Assembly (NCBI RefSeq): GCF_963662255.1
Contig: NC_085073.1
Location: forward strand, 3,534,001-3,598,000
DNA from: Cinclus cinclus
Taxonomy: Eukaryota > Chordata > Aves > Passeriformes > Cinclidae
Reading direction: 5' to 3'
DNA length: 64,000 bases
Of this stretch, positions 1 through 13,269 are shown piece by piece; the stretch's first letter is position 1, and each line of letters opens with the position of its first letter. The translations under genes and the position numbers were made by a program. The notes beneath the pieces were generated by a model, which saw nothing but the letters and a program-made list of their open reading frames with translations, searched no databases and had not been told where the DNA came from.

Positions 1-1338
1 TCAGTGTATTTTTTTTTTAACATAAAAACATGTCTGTTTTGGCTGATAACATTTTGCAGCTATCTCCTCTGACCAGTTACGTGCTTGGTGATAACTCCAA
101 ATGTATTTCCTTCGTTCTGTATAATGTGGTAGGATGTGGGCCCACTTTTACACTTGTTCTTTAAAGAAATAATTTAAGGTAAAGGTAAGTAAGTACCTCA
201 CATCTAGTTTCATGTAAATATAAGTTTGTTTATTCAGTGTTCTAACAGCTAAATTACTCTTTCTGTGGGTAATTCATGCTTTCGGTGTTTGGAATAATAT
301 TTAAGTGCCAGCAAATTGCTTTAATTTGAGGTGCAATCTGCTAAAACTCGGCAGTGAATTGGTGTTTTCAGGGGCATGGCTTTCACGGGGCAGCAGTGCG
401 TGCCTGAGTGTGATTGTTAATATCAAAGTGTACAATTTTCAGCATGTCCAAACAGTCAGTGGTAGCAATTTCTGCTGAGGAGTCACTGGAAGTAAAACAT
501 AATTAGTTCTGTTGTAGTGAGCAGAGTGGTTTCTAACCCAGCAGCTGGGGAGGAGGGATGCTTCATCCAAGGGGTTCAGGGACACACTCAGCTGGGCATA
601 TTTTCAAACTTTGTGTTGTGGAGATGACTGTGCAGAGGTGGAAGTCTTGTCTGAGAGTGACAGCCAGCACTTCTGTGGAGCTGCTTTCTCACATAGTTTC
701 CATGCAGGATCAGCTTGCAGAGTATCACAGTTATAGTACAGGTCCACAGGGTTTGATTTTTTTTTTTATTTTTTCTTTTTTTTTTTTTTAAGGAGTGTAG
801 AGCTGTGGAAGGTGGAGGAACACGGTGTTTTCTCAGGGTGGTGATGCACAGTCATAAATTGTCTTTGGTGAACAAACTTCCAGCACATTACAAATGTCTG
901 TAACTCAAGCCATCACTTTCTGAGCAGGACAGTACATAACACTCCTCGTGCTCTGTGAATTCACTGCAGCAGGAAGGGACAGGCAATGTCTGTATATAAC
1001 TTGTCATCCTGAGAGTTCCAGGAAAGAAATAGTATTTCAATATTGTATTTAATATTGGAGAAACCACAGTTGATTCTTGAATAGAATTGAGCATGGTGAG
1101 GTGGAGGAGAAGATATGAAAGATGATGTTTCAGATTTCTTTGTGGAGGTGGGTGTCTGCAGCTCATGGGCTGAGCACACTCCTCAGGAGCCTGGCTGCAT
1201 CCTGGAAAACTCAGTGTTCATTGTCTTGTGAGGAGGAAGACTTTGTCAGAATAGGAGCTTTTGGGTTTTGACTTCATATTCTCTTTGCTGCACTTCTCAA
1301 GACAGGCTGCCAAGGGGCTTAAGCATCACTGGGGCTTT

Positions 1339-1560
1339 CTGAACTGGAAATGGAAAAGTTTTTTACCACTAGGTTAGAAATAACCAGGCAGGGTTGGAGC
1401 TTCATGGATGTTCCATCCCTGGAGGTGCTCACTGCCACGTTGGACCAACCTGGGGTAGTGAAAGGTGTTCCTGGCTGTGGCAGGGGGGTGGGATGAAGGG
1501 GGCTTTAAGGTCCTTTCCAACATAAACTAGTCTGGGATTCCACAATTCCATTTTCAGTGT
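1339..1560 (+). mobile_element. CR1 LINE 3' fragment, forward
   Basis: The stretch reads like the end of an avian CR1 element. It contains 'atccctggaggtgctcac', then 'ggaccaacctggggtagtg', 'cctggctgtggcagggggg' and 'aaggtcctttccaac', and it ends near a 'gattccacaattcc' tail that resembles the CR1 terminal octamers. It is 5'-truncated with no reverse transcriptase frame, as is usual for CR1 copies. Confidence 0.8.
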
Positions 1561-3293
1561 TTAAAGATTAAAAAAATGCAGATGAGTGCTGAGTTCCTTG
1601 GTCCTGCCATGACTATGCTGGGCAGCTGGCTCTGGAGTGGAGCTGCTTTCACAAACCCTGAGCTGAGAAGGCTCCATGCTCACCTTCTTCCAGGGAAGAC
1701 TTTTTTTTGTTTTTCCCCAGCCAAAGGTAGAGAAGGCATTTTGTTTCCAAGGAGCAGCTAAGGATTGTGCTGCTGGCTGGAATGGCCAAACATTCTCCAG
1801 GGATTACTGGGGGGCTTTGCTTTGCTGACAGGTGACATTGTCCTGAGGTGACACAGCCTTCAGAGAATAGAGGTATTTGGAAATGGGTGACTGGTAGCAG
1901 TGTTTAATCTAGAATTTGGAGAGCAGTAATTCTAGGAGATGGGTAAATTGATTTCAGGTTTTTTTTTCCATCTCCATAAAACTTGTTTATGGTATGTGCT
2001 GACAAGAGTTCACTGTTGTTGAAAGGATATAGTGACTTCTCCACAAACTTTCCAAGTTTGTAATGCTATTTTTCTCAGGTTTTGTGAACAAACACACCAT
2101 GCCTAAACTCTTATGAGCAGTCACATGAGCATCTTGCACTTCAGTGTGATGAATTAATATATTCCACAAAGAATTCAACATTGTATTCACCTCAGCCTCC
2201 TCTATCATTTAAGGAATCAGCTGAGAAACTTCCCTAGAAATTTGAGAAAAGTTGAGAAAAGTACACTTCGTATGGTGATAAAATGGTTTTACTTTTTTTA
2301 CAAGAGTGAAAATTCTGTATTGTGGGGGCATTAGTAGGGCCTTTCTGAACTGCACTCAGATATAAACTACTCTGTGTTAACAGCTCTGGGTAGATACTTT
2401 AAGGGATGGGTAAAATATTATTTAAAAACTTCACAAAGCTCTGGATCCCTCCTCATCAATCCTTAAATGCATGTTACGTGATTTTAAATGCTCACCAGTT
2501 CTCTGGAGTGCATGAAGATGGAGCAGGTGGTCACAGAATGGTTCTGTCCAAGTGATGCTTTTAGGGGCCCCATGGTACCTCACTGTGCTCTTACCTTAAC
2601 CCAGGGAGGTACCAACAGTGACTTCAGGTGAGCTCCTTAAGCAGAAAGCACCAAGATCATGATGAATCAGAAGGGGCACATATTAAGGCTGGATTTTCTA
2701 TATATTCTGTATTATTCTGCCTGAATAATCATCCAACTGCATTTCTGTCTCGTTGAAGTAGGACCAGTTGTCCCTTTGACTTTGCTTGCACAGCAACCTC
2801 ATTTTTATGGCTCTCTAAATTTTGAAGCAGTAATTTTGGACTTCAGTTCAAAATATAATAAATAGTAACTACCAAGGTTTGTCTGGTTGAAGTTTCTGTA
2901 CGGGGGAAGAGGAGGAGAAATGATTATCCTGCAGACAAGGAAACTGTATCTTAGTTGGAAGTGCTTAGCACCAGTGCAGGGATTGAGGGGTGATTGAGGG
3001 GGTGAGTGTGAGGTGCCTGAAATGGTGACAAGGAGCAACTACAGAGCCTGAGTGGGGAGAGAAACTTTGGGCATTTCTTCTGGGATCTTTGGGGACACAT
3101 GGAGCACTGTAATGGGGCAGTGGGGTTGGAAGTGTTAAATTTTTAGGTCCTTTACAATACAAGCTGTTTCCTAGAGTTACCTGTATTGATCTTTTTGAGG
3201 GGATAATTCTGAATTGCTGATAATTCTGAGTCTAGTTTGGAGTAGGTGGAAATGGGTGTTTCAATGTGTTTGTGCTCCTTCTAGCTCAGTGTC

Positions 3294-3460
3294 TGTTCCC
3301 CAGGTGTAGGGGCAGGGCTGGAAGGGACTTCATATGGTCCTTCACCTTCATGAAACAGCTCCTTCTGACTTACCTATTCTGTTCTTAAACCTCCATAGTG
3401 GCTCTGGAGACTATGGAGAGATTATTTGAGTGCACTGGCAGCTCCCTGGTTATTTCTATG
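3294..3460. mobile_element. Possible degraded CR1 fragment
   Basis: The string 'gctggaagggacttcatatgg' (partly quoted) and the following stretch resemble the start of a reverse-oriented CR1 3' end, but similarity fades quickly. This is a weak call from pattern recognition only. Confidence 0.3.
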
Positions 3461-6400
3461 TGCAATCGGTGTTTGTCTTGTTGCAAATTAGACCAGTGAG
3501 CATGAAAACAGTTAATTAACATTTTCTTTATTATGACTAATAATGCATAGGAGGGCTTATTTCAAGCTTCATGTGTCTCTTTCCTATTTTTTCAATACTG
3601 TGTGAAATGAAAACTTAGTTATTAACCATGTTTTCAAAACCTCTTATCGCTGCTGTGCTCTGACCTCCTCTTTGTCTATGTTCTTCTTGTGCCTTGGGAT
3701 GAAGATGTAATTCCAGCTGAATTGGATTCCTCTCTCATTTCTTACAGCTTGGGATTGAGTGGAAAGCAGCACTAAATGATCTTGCTTGCAGTGTGCTATG
3801 GTGGGTGCTACCCGGAGTGGCAGTGGCTGCCTGGGGTTGTGCTCCCTGGTTCTTGCTCTGTTCCTTCAGCAGGAATTTTTACCAGTTGAATAGTATTCCT
3901 TGTAGCCTCTTCAGCTGCTGGGCTCTTTAAAATCAGGCTAATGAATTTTTGTTTCTTCAGCTTCACAGTCTGGTGGGGTGGGTTTTTTTATGGGATGTGC
4001 AAAAAGAGGTTGGGGTGGTCATATTGCAGTGAATCTTCTCTGTACTTCTGCAGTTCAGGGCTGGCAGTACAGGCATGATTCTTATGGTGTTATACAAAAT
4101 GTTTAATAACTGTTGAAGTTGATAGACAGGTATTTCTCTCTGTAGTAACAAAAATATCTTCCAGTCATTGGCTAATAAAAGTGAATGGAGAAAAGTGTTC
4201 CACTGTTGCTGTTTTCTGTTTGCTTTAAAGACCTTTTCCTGTAGGGCAGGGAACTGGGGGTGTGTCATGTCTTCATAGTCTGTGTTTTACTTCTTGTACC
4301 ATCCTCCTCCAGTGGATGCTCCTTTTGCTGGGTGGTTTCCCCTGCCTTGGCCCAGCCTGGAGTCTGTTCTGCAGTGCCAGGGCTCTTGGGTGCCTCCCTA
4401 GGAATGGGCCATGCAGAGAAGAGCCAGAGCGTTCATGGCACTCCCAGCTGCTGTGGATTTGTGTCTGGAGGCCCTTTGTGAGTGCCAGGGCAAACTGTGC
4501 TTTGTGCTGGCAAGCTCCTCTCATTCTCTTGGCAGCTGTGGTGTCTGCCCAGCTCAGGGATGTGTGTGGGCACTGCCAGGAGGGAGCAGGGGAAATATTT
4601 CCAAGATTTCAGGGGAAGGTTTCTTCGCACTGCGGAATTTTATTGGCATCTGACCTTACTCTCATTTGATGATCCTGCCTTTGTAAAGTTTATACAGGAA
4701 GGTGTCTGGATGATGTTACTTTGCCAATAAATAAAACCTAAGTATGAATAAAATATATGCAGATTGATTTGACTCTTTAAAGTAGACCTGGGAGTTTTAA
4801 GCCCAGAGATGAGGATGATGCTTCCTGTCACTCTTTGGACTGTTCTTGGTACTCAAGGAGCATTTCTTCTACCCCTTGTTTTGCACCATGAATTTCTGAT
4901 CAGTTTTCAAAGCATGGTCTCCATATGAATTTCTCCATCATAGAAGATTCTCTCAGTGAATTACTTTCAACCCAAATAATTGATTCCTTCATGTTTAAAG
5001 ACCTGTTTTACTAAATACTATTGGAATACTGGCCTCCACCTTTAAGAATATCTTTTGTGTACTGGTTAATATTGGACCTTTGCTTGGCAAACTGACTTTC
5101 AGACATTTTCAATAACGTGAGCAAAGTAGTGCATTGTCATCTTTATGGTATGTTGTGTCTGTGAATAGTATCTCATGTTCCCTATCTTTAGACAACTTCA
5201 TGTCATTGGGGCTAAGGGGAACTGTTAATAGATCAGCTGCAAGGGAACTGAACTAAATACCAGCAGGTTGTAACCTGAATTCTAATTTGGTATGTTTGGT
5301 CTGTACCTCTGAACAAATGCCATCACAGTTTTCTCTTGGTGGTGTGTATTGTCAGTGTCTGGTATCTCATAGTTCCTACACAAAGTGCTAAATAAACTGC
5401 ACCACTGGATTTCTATTGTCACGTTTAAATAAAGCCTCCTGTGAATAGCAACTTTTCCTTCCTCACTTCTTATTCCATATTTTGTTTACTGTGCAGCGAA
5501 GTAGGTTTTGTACAAAAGCAGTGTTGGGGCAAGATGTGACATGGAGGGGGGACCCTGGTGTGGAGCAGGAGCTGGTGTTGGGCTGCAGGTGACACTGAGA
5601 GCTCCAGGAGAAGGAACACGAGTGATGCCATCACTCCTGGAACAGGCACTGCACTTCTTGGGAATCAGCTCTGCCTCCCTGGCCTCTCCTGCAGTATTGA
5701 ACTTGGGATTTGCTTGAACATTTTCCTGCACTCCCTGAGTAGATACACGGCCCTGGAGCAGGGGGAAGACAAAAAATATCCAAATGCTCCTGTGAACTTC
5801 TGTCTGGACCCTACTGCTGGTATTGACTGCCACCAGAAACCTCTACCTTGGCAACAGACGTCTGGATTTGTTTTTGTAGGAAGAAAAAAAGACCTGTTCA
5901 GTCTCCTACAGTGTCTCCACTTCTCTGGTGCTACAGGTGGGACAGTGTTACAGAAGTACTTTCTCTGAAACCATGGAAATTTTGAGTATTTATGGATATT
6001 CTGATGTAGTTAAGTGTCATGGCAAATACATGCTCTCCAAAGCAGCGTGTTGTGATACCTGTGTGCTCTGTTCACCATCCCCAGTCAGGCTGTGACTGTT
6101 GTAAGCTGTGATTTCAGGAGGATGATGGTGTTACACTTTGGTTTTAGAGGACTGTCAGTGATGGGTGACTCCCGGCCAAGTTTAAGTATCCTTTAGAAAC
6201 TTCTGAAGGCACTAATGGGACCCAGAAAGAAGATGTATGTTACTGTATCAAATGATACCTTTTAGCACTGCTACCTGAACTTGTGGTTGAAAAGAACCTT
6301 TCTACCAGAAAGGCAGGAATCTGCATGAGCAGTTTCACTGCAAGTTTTTGGAATTATGCATTGAGTTTTTCATGTTATACAGAAAATTATGCTCCTTCGA

Positions 6401-9390
6401 CTCCAGGTGACTCAGGTCCGGTTTGTCATCTGTCACGGTCTAGTCATGCATGCAAAGATCTTTAAAAACATACTGTGAAGTATTAGAAAATCATTGCTTT
6501 ATCTGAATATCTGCAATAGAAAGTTTCTCAAACATTTGTTTTTTGGGTTGCAGTGGGGGAGTGCAGGTTGTGCTGTGTGTCCAGGCAGTCCCCAGGAGGA
6601 CAGGAAGGTGTTCTGGGGGTGCTCACGTTGTGTGACGTGGGTCTGGACTAGTGTGTAAGCAAAGGAAGAGAATCAAAGCATCCCATGGAGTGTGCTGGTC
6701 CCACAGAAAACACATCCCAGCACCTGGGAATGGTGGTAGAGTTTGAATGGATGTTGAGCTTTCTGCTGCTTTCCTGGGAAGGCAACGTTGGAAGTGGAGG
6801 TGGGAGGGAACAGCTGTACCTTAACCTTCCCCAAAACCCCTTTAAATTGCTGTGTAATACCCTGAAATTAGTCACTGACTTGGTCCTGGCTTATAAATAC
6901 TGAAATAAGATTAAGATGGCAGTTAAGGAAAGAAAACTGAGCTGCTTGATCTTTTCTTGAGAGTTCAGAAACCCCTGCTTTTGTCTGAGGCTGGAGTGAA
7001 AACATTCAGTGCTTAACTTGGAAAAGATCTCAGCAATAGTAAGTTGCAGAGTATGGCTGAATGGCTGGATGACTTAAGGAGCCTTGCATGGAATAAATAA
7101 GATTTGTTTTCTGTGGCTGTCATTAGGGTTGGCTGGAAAGGATTATCGTGGATGACTCAAAGCAGATGTTCTCCAGTAAACTTCCGAGTGAATCAGTGTG
7201 TGCCAGTCAGTCCTCTCAACATGGGAGCAGCACGGGAGGATTTGGAATGTTGCATCAATTATTTATCAATTATTTTGAGCTGTTTGCTGCAAGCTCCTAA
7301 ATGGGGGTCCTGGAAATTGTTTTGGGAGTTGCAGTGTGAGCAGACAAAGGCACACAGAAACTAAAAATATAAATTCCTGAGACACTGGCCTGGGCAGTTG
7401 CAGCCCTGCTCAGTGTCCCGAGGAAGCTGAATTCCCTGTCCTGCTCTGCTCTCTGGTACTTCTCCTGTCTGTTCTGTTCCCAGTAATCATCTTCAGTAGC
7501 CCTTTGTGTTAATAAATTCTCCTTTCTGGTGCTGCTCAAAGCAGGGTGGTGTCCTGGTGGGTTTGGTAACATTAGTGTCAGGCTGGTTATGTGACAATGC
7601 ATGAATTTTACTGTAACAGTTGGTTTAAAGTGAAGAGACCTGTGTGCTGCTGTTACCTCTGTGGTGCCTTCCCAAGAACAGGTGATACTTGAGGTGTTTT
7701 GGGAGGTCCTCTTGTTTTCATCACTGTTCAACTGCCCTACAAGAAATTTCACTATCTCTGTTGTTTTAAAAAAGGCAAATATGATTTTTACTATAAGCTT
7801 CTCTTTATGGTGTTTTGGATGAAACATTCTGAGAAAACTACACAAGGGGAAAGGGGGAGAAGTTGTCGAACATACTTGAACATTTTATGTATTTATTTTC
7901 AAAAAAATGAAGCTTCCTTACAGGTCAAAAAAAGGGAAAATGAGAGAAGCTGCTGGCAGTGGTGTGGTGAGTGAGATGTTGGTGCTCAGCAGTGACAGCA
8001 CGTTCTCAATTGGTTACAAATGTGTGAGGAATCCAAAATGGGTGGTTTGTGTTCCAGCAGGAGCTGAGGGTGCAAGGCCACTTTCACTGTCTTTAATTGG
8101 CACCATGTGTCCCCCAGAGCAGGGAGGGAAATCACAGTCTGCCAGTCCTGGTGTTGACCTGGGAGGTGGTTTAGCATTTGGGGCATGCACTGGTGTGTGT
8201 TTGGGGGTATTGAACAAAGGCAAAGCTGTGACTGGAAATTCCCTGAGCAGTTTCACCTTTCTGTAGGTGTGTGTGCACATGAACATATCACTTTCCCCAT
8301 CTTGACCTTCTGATAGGCCAGTGACCCTATTTTTGCCATCAGTTCTTCTTTTAGATAACAAATATTCGGGGATTACCAGTAACTGCAAAAATAATTGTAC
8401 CAGTTAATGGTGTGTGCAACGCAGCCTTTTTCACCCTGGTAATTCATAGTCTAAAATATGTGTTGGGAAGGAGGGTATCATGTTCTGCAAGTTTTAAAAA
8501 TACTTGTCTGGAAACTCCCAGAATTGAGCTTTGACTGTTCTAAAGGCTCTGGCTCTAAAAACTGACAAAAACAACCCTGATGTTGTGTATTGCTTAAACT
8601 GTGGTGCTGAACTGTCCTTCCTGGGCACTGAGGGCAGGGCAAGGGTCGAAATATGGAAGAAAGTCAGTGCACTGAAGTGAAATAATAAGAACTGAAATAA
8701 GTCAAAATAGGTGCTCTTGCTGCTCTAAAGGTTAAGCAGAGTTTTACCAGGCCTGACCTCATGGTTGGGCTTTAAATATCTGCAGGCTGAAGAAAGAACC
8801 AGGACAACTGGAGCTGGTTTTACACCCTGTAGGAGTTAGAATCATTCAAAGCCTGCACGAACTTGAAACATAAGTTTGAGAAAAGTGCATCAAAAAGTCA
8901 GGACAAGTGTTTCATCACTGACAGCATTACCCAGGTATCTCCAGCACTAAACAGTCCTGCAGCGATGGACAAAACATGATCTGAGCCCAAGGTTTTCTGA
9001 AGGGAAGAGACTTCAGCTCCTGGTGCTCCTGTGGTATCTTAGTGGAGAGGTAGAACTGACTTGGAAAAGCCAATTCTTACACAAGTCAGTTTTTTTAAGA
9101 GGAGGGGTCATGCAGGGTAGTGTGTGGCTGGGAGGGCAGAGCTGCCTGGTGGTGATGATGCTGCTCCTGATGAGGTTTCAGGATGATGTGGGATCCCTGC
9201 AGAGGTTCTCGCTGAGAGATTTTTCTCAGATACACTTCACATCCACTTGAGTCACAAATGCAGTTAAGCAATAAATGAGACTGTGATTCAAGTTTTCCTT
9301 TGCTTATCTTTTAAATCTATCTCCAGAGGTGAATTAGAAATTCCACGTTTCAGCGCTCTTAACATCAGGTAATGGAAACAAGGCTCTCTC

Positions 9391-9490
9391 TGTAGGATCA
9401 TAAACTCGTTTGGATTGGAAAAGCTCTCCAAGATTAATGAGTCCAACCCAGTACTGCCATGTTCACCTCTAAACTAAGTCCCTAAAACAT
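9391..9490 (-). mobile_element. CR1 LINE 3' fragment, reverse
   Basis: The plus strand reads 'aggatcataaactcgtttgg', 'ttggaaaagctctccaag' and 'gagtccaacccagtactgcc', the reverse complement of a CR1 3' terminus, so the element lies on the minus strand. It is short and 5'-truncated. Confidence 0.75.
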
Positions 9491-10207
9491 GTATTGTGTG
9501 TTTTCTCATGGAAACCACTAAAATCACACGTGTACTGAGGATGTGCAAGGATGTACAGCTGTGCTGGGGGTGCAGTGCAGCCCATCAGAGAACCTGATCC
9601 TCACTTTTTCAGTGGACGTGGATTGGTGCAATTCCTTCTCCCCAAGCACAGCCCCAGCAAGGGGTGGTGGAGGAGCCCAGGCTGGGACTGATGGTCTGGG
9701 GACACCTGCTGGGCACAGCCCCAGCCTAAAGGAGGGACCTGCAGGCTGAGACTCCTGAGTGCAGTCCAGGAAGTGATACTGGGAGTGAAAGTGCAGAGAA
9801 ACATCGTCGGGTCAATCTGCAGTGGGGCTGAAGGATTAAACTCCACATTTCAGATTGCACCAGCTGCTGCTCCTGCCCCACTTGGCTCTCATTAGGCTGT
9901 GCACAGTTAATTGATGCTTTGCAGGGGGGTCTCAGAACTTTGTTACTCAGTCACAGTGGTTCTATTGCCACTGTTTCCTTGGGTTTTACATAAGAGTGTG
10001 TTTGTTACAGCTCCTGTAGTTTCCAACTAGGTCAATAAAAGTGTCCTTGTCCCTATTCCTTGAACAATCAGCTCCCTAAAGCCAGACAGTCTGATAGCAG
10101 TTTGTGATTAATGCTTCCAGCAATTATAAAGTGGAAGGTCTTAAATTACATTTGTTAACTAAGACCAGTACATGAAACATGAAGTGACTTTGTCTTCCTT
10201 GTTGCAG

Positions 10208-13200
10208 ATCCATAACATGGTGGCAGTGCTGGAAGTGATCTCCAGCCTGGAGAAATATCCCATTACCAAAGAGGCACTTGAGGTACGTCACCGTCTGAAC
10301 ATGATTTTTTTTTTTATGTGTATAAAAGGACTTTTCCCTGCCTTTCTAATTTCCATCAGAGCTTTCCTGGAAACAATAGATGGATTGCAAAGGATTCACA
10401 ATTAAGATATTATTTTGTCCCTCTCGTGCTGCTTCCGACATCTCGCTGAACACAGGGATCCTTTCTGGGCCCAGATCAGTATTCTGGGCAGCACAGTTCC
10501 TGTTTGTGCAGGGCACTACATTAATCATCACTTGCTACTGATTAATTCTGTTGCACTCAGCAATATCACCCTGCAGTTCTGGTCACCTTTGTAGATGTTC
10601 GGTGACCAAGCACCTAAAATCTGAAATAGGAATTAGAGTTGCTCTGGGTCTGTAAAAATTAATCTTAAGTTCAGTTGTGCAGGTTTCAAGGCCTGCTATT
10701 TGTGGTGAGGTCAGGTGTAGGGAGAGCTGAACTCTCACTGGTCACTCATAGAAACAGTCTAAAGAAGTTTTATGGCTGAATTATATACTTCTTTTCACTC
10801 TTTGTATTGAAATTAGTGGTGTTCTTGCTTTTAACCGTTGCTTAATTACAACTCCACCTGTATTTCAACATATCTGTCACAACAGGTTGCATATTTCTCT
10901 CACAGTCTGGTCTGTGTTCTCCTTTGAAGTACTTTTCTTAAGAAATCTGACTTGTGGAACAGTTCTTTGTTTTCACATGTGCTTTGGGAACAATCAAACA
11001 CTTCCTTCCGCTCATGAAACCACCTTGGGACACCCTAGGAATGTTGTTTAAATGGCTTTTTCATACATTTCCACAAGGCTGGGAAGTGAAGGGAGAGGAG
11101 AGAGGTGGAGGAAAAAGGTAGGACACAACTCATGCCTGGTAGTCAGGTTTGTCAAATGGAGGTTTTTATTGTTAGCGAGTTACTGGAACAGGCAAAGATC
11201 CTGGAGTTCCTTTCTCTTGGCTCTCTCTGTAGTTCCTACACTTCCCTTGTGACAGACACACGCCTTTGGGTGCTGCATTTCCTCTTGAATCTGAACCTGC
11301 ACCCTTATTCTTATGGTTCTTTCTCATTAAAGAATTCCTTCCTGATTTTTTTTCCAGCTCTCCTGCTTTTACCAGGGAATAAAGACAGGGTGACTTGAAA
11401 CCTACAGTCGGTTTCATGTTGCGTGGCAGAACACTGGACTAATCCTTTCCAAAAAGATTAATTCAACACTTCAGTCCTTAGTTTTTAACCAGGTGTTTCT
11501 CAGGGGTGAGCATTACAAAGCAGAAACATTCCTTGAGAATTTTGCTTGGAATGATGCATGTTTGTAAAACACCTTGTCTGTCTTTGTAGGAAACCAGGCT
11601 CGGGAGGCTTATCAATGAGGTGAGGAAGAAGACATCCAATGAGGAACTTGCCAAACGTGCCAAGAAATTGTTGCGGAATTGGCAGAAGTTGATAGAACCC
11701 GTAGCCCAGAACGAGCCAGTGCCAAGGGGGCTGCCCAACCTGCCAGGATCAGCAAATGGAGGTGCCCACAACTGCAAACCAGACTCACAACTTCCTGCTG
11801 TGCCTGGCACCAAGCCCATCAGCGAACTGAAAAGCAGGAATGATATCCAGAAACTAAACTCTCCAAAAACAGAGAAACTGGGAAATAGGAAAAGGAAAGG
11901 TGATCACAGGGATGGGCATCAGGGCCCTCCTCCCCCAAAGGTCTCCAAAGCTAGTCATGAAGTATTACAAAACTCTTCACCCCCTCCAACCAATGGAATT
12001 GGAGGTAGTCCTGAAAATTTTCCTAGTCCTGTAGACGTAAACCTACACGCAGGGCCCGAAAGCAGCAGGACAGATCTCAGTGAAAACGATAAACACAGTA
12101 AGATCCCAGTAAATGCTGTAAAACCTCACACCAGTTCTCCAGGACTTGTAAAACCGTCAAGCACTTCCTCATTACTAAAGACTGCAGTGCTTCAGCAGCA
12201 TGATAAATCAGAAGAAGCCACGGGCCCCCACCAGCCCAAGAGCCCACGCTGCTCCTCCTTTAGCCCCAGGAACGTTAGGCATGATACTTTTGCTCGGCAG
12301 CACACCACGTACTCACCAAAGGATTCGATGCCCAGTCCATCTCAAAGGTCTCAGTTTGCAGACGCCGCGCAGGTGCCATCGCCACCACCATCCCTGATGC
12401 AACCATCCACACCTCCCCTGCCAGCCAAGAGACTGGAGTTCCCTCCTCAGGCGGCCCCCGAGGCGGCGCAGCACTGGCAGGAGCAGCAGGGAGCCCCCGA
12501 GGGCCAGCACAGGCACACAGCAGGGACACTTCAGCAGCACACGGCTCCCGGCTGCAAAGCCCACCCCGGGGAATCACACATGGGCTTCCCACAGGACACT
12601 TCCAGAATGGACGGTGATGATGCTGCTTCAGGGTCCGATAGCAAAAAGAAGAAAAGGTACCGACCCAGAGACTATACAGTCAACTTGGATGGGCACGTGA
12701 CAGAAGGGGGTGTGAAACCTGTGAGGTTAAAAGAGAGAAAACTCACTTTTGATCCCATGACAGGACAGATAAAACCTTTAACACCGAAAGATCCTTTGCA
12801 GGTAGAAATCCCTGCGCTTACTGAACAGCACAGGACAGAAACAGAAAAGCAGGAGCAAAAACCCAACCTGCAAAGCCCCTTTGAACAAACGAACTGGAAA
12901 GAGTTGTCCAGAAATGAAATCATTCAGTCATATTTAAACAGACAGAGTAGCTTGCTGTCTTCATCAGGAGTACAGACTCCAGGAGCTCACTACTTCATGT
13001 CTGAGTATTTAAAGCAGGAGGAAAGCACTAGAAAAGAGGCTAGAAAGACTCACGTTCTAGCTCCTAACAGCAAACCTACAGACTTGCCTGGGGTCACCAG
13101 AGGGGTCACGGGCGATGACCTCGACAGAATACGTGACCACAAGTGGCCAGGCGTGAACGGTTGCTATGACACACAGGGTAACTGGTATGATTGGACACAG

Positions 13201-13269
13201 TGCATATCCTTAGATCCACACGGGGATGATGGGAGATTGAACATCCTGCCTTACGTCTGCCTAGACTGA
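10208..13269 (+). CDS. MED26: MED26, Mediator subunit 26 (5'-partial: exons 2 and 3)
   Basis: MED26 is a metazoan Mediator subunit. Its N-terminal TFIIS-type helical bundle contacts TFIID and elongation-factor complexes, and its C-terminus docks on Mediator. Exon 2 (10208-10282, 25 codons) encodes a segment containing MVAVLEVISSLEKYPITKEA. Exon 3 (11590-13269) continues in phase with ETRLGRLINEVRKK and KRAKKLLRNWQKLIEP, which complete the TFIIS N-terminal fold. A long Ser/Pro-rich low-complexity middle follows, then a basic KKKKRYRPRDYTVNLDGHV block, and the conserved C-terminus with YDWTQCISLDPHGDDGR ending in PYVCLD. The visible part is 584 residues; the human protein is 600, so only about 24 N-terminal residues are missing. 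The internal Met at 11620 lies inside the domain and is not the start. The exon 2 donor is gtacgt and the exon 3 acceptor is tttgtag. Confidence 0.97.
10283..11589 (+). other. MED26: MED26 intron 2
   Basis: The intron joins two in-phase MED26 exons (phase 0) and uses a gtacgt donor and a tgtag acceptor. No repeat family, RNA gene or conserved frame was recognised inside it. Confidence 0.85.

Larger units (their letters stand above)
1..10207 (+). other. MED26: Probable MED26 intron 1 and upstream non-coding DNA
   Basis: No coding exon could be supported here. The open frames are short, lack homology I recognise and are not bounded by splice sites that join them. The region is AT-rich and has no CpG island, so the MED26 promoter and first coding exon (about 24 residues in vertebrates) should lie left of the window. 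The next supported exon starts at 10208 after a good acceptor. I see CR1-like fragments near 1339-1560 and 9391-9490, a weaker one near 3294-3460, and a poly-T run near 757-791. The intron assignment is inferred from gene order and MED26 exon structure. Confidence 0.6.

Noticed and set aside
11620..13269. A single-exon 549-codon gene starting at 11620
   Set aside because: This Met lies inside the MED26 TFIIS-like domain. The reading frame continues upstream to the acceptor at 11589/11590 and joins exon 2 at 10208-10282.
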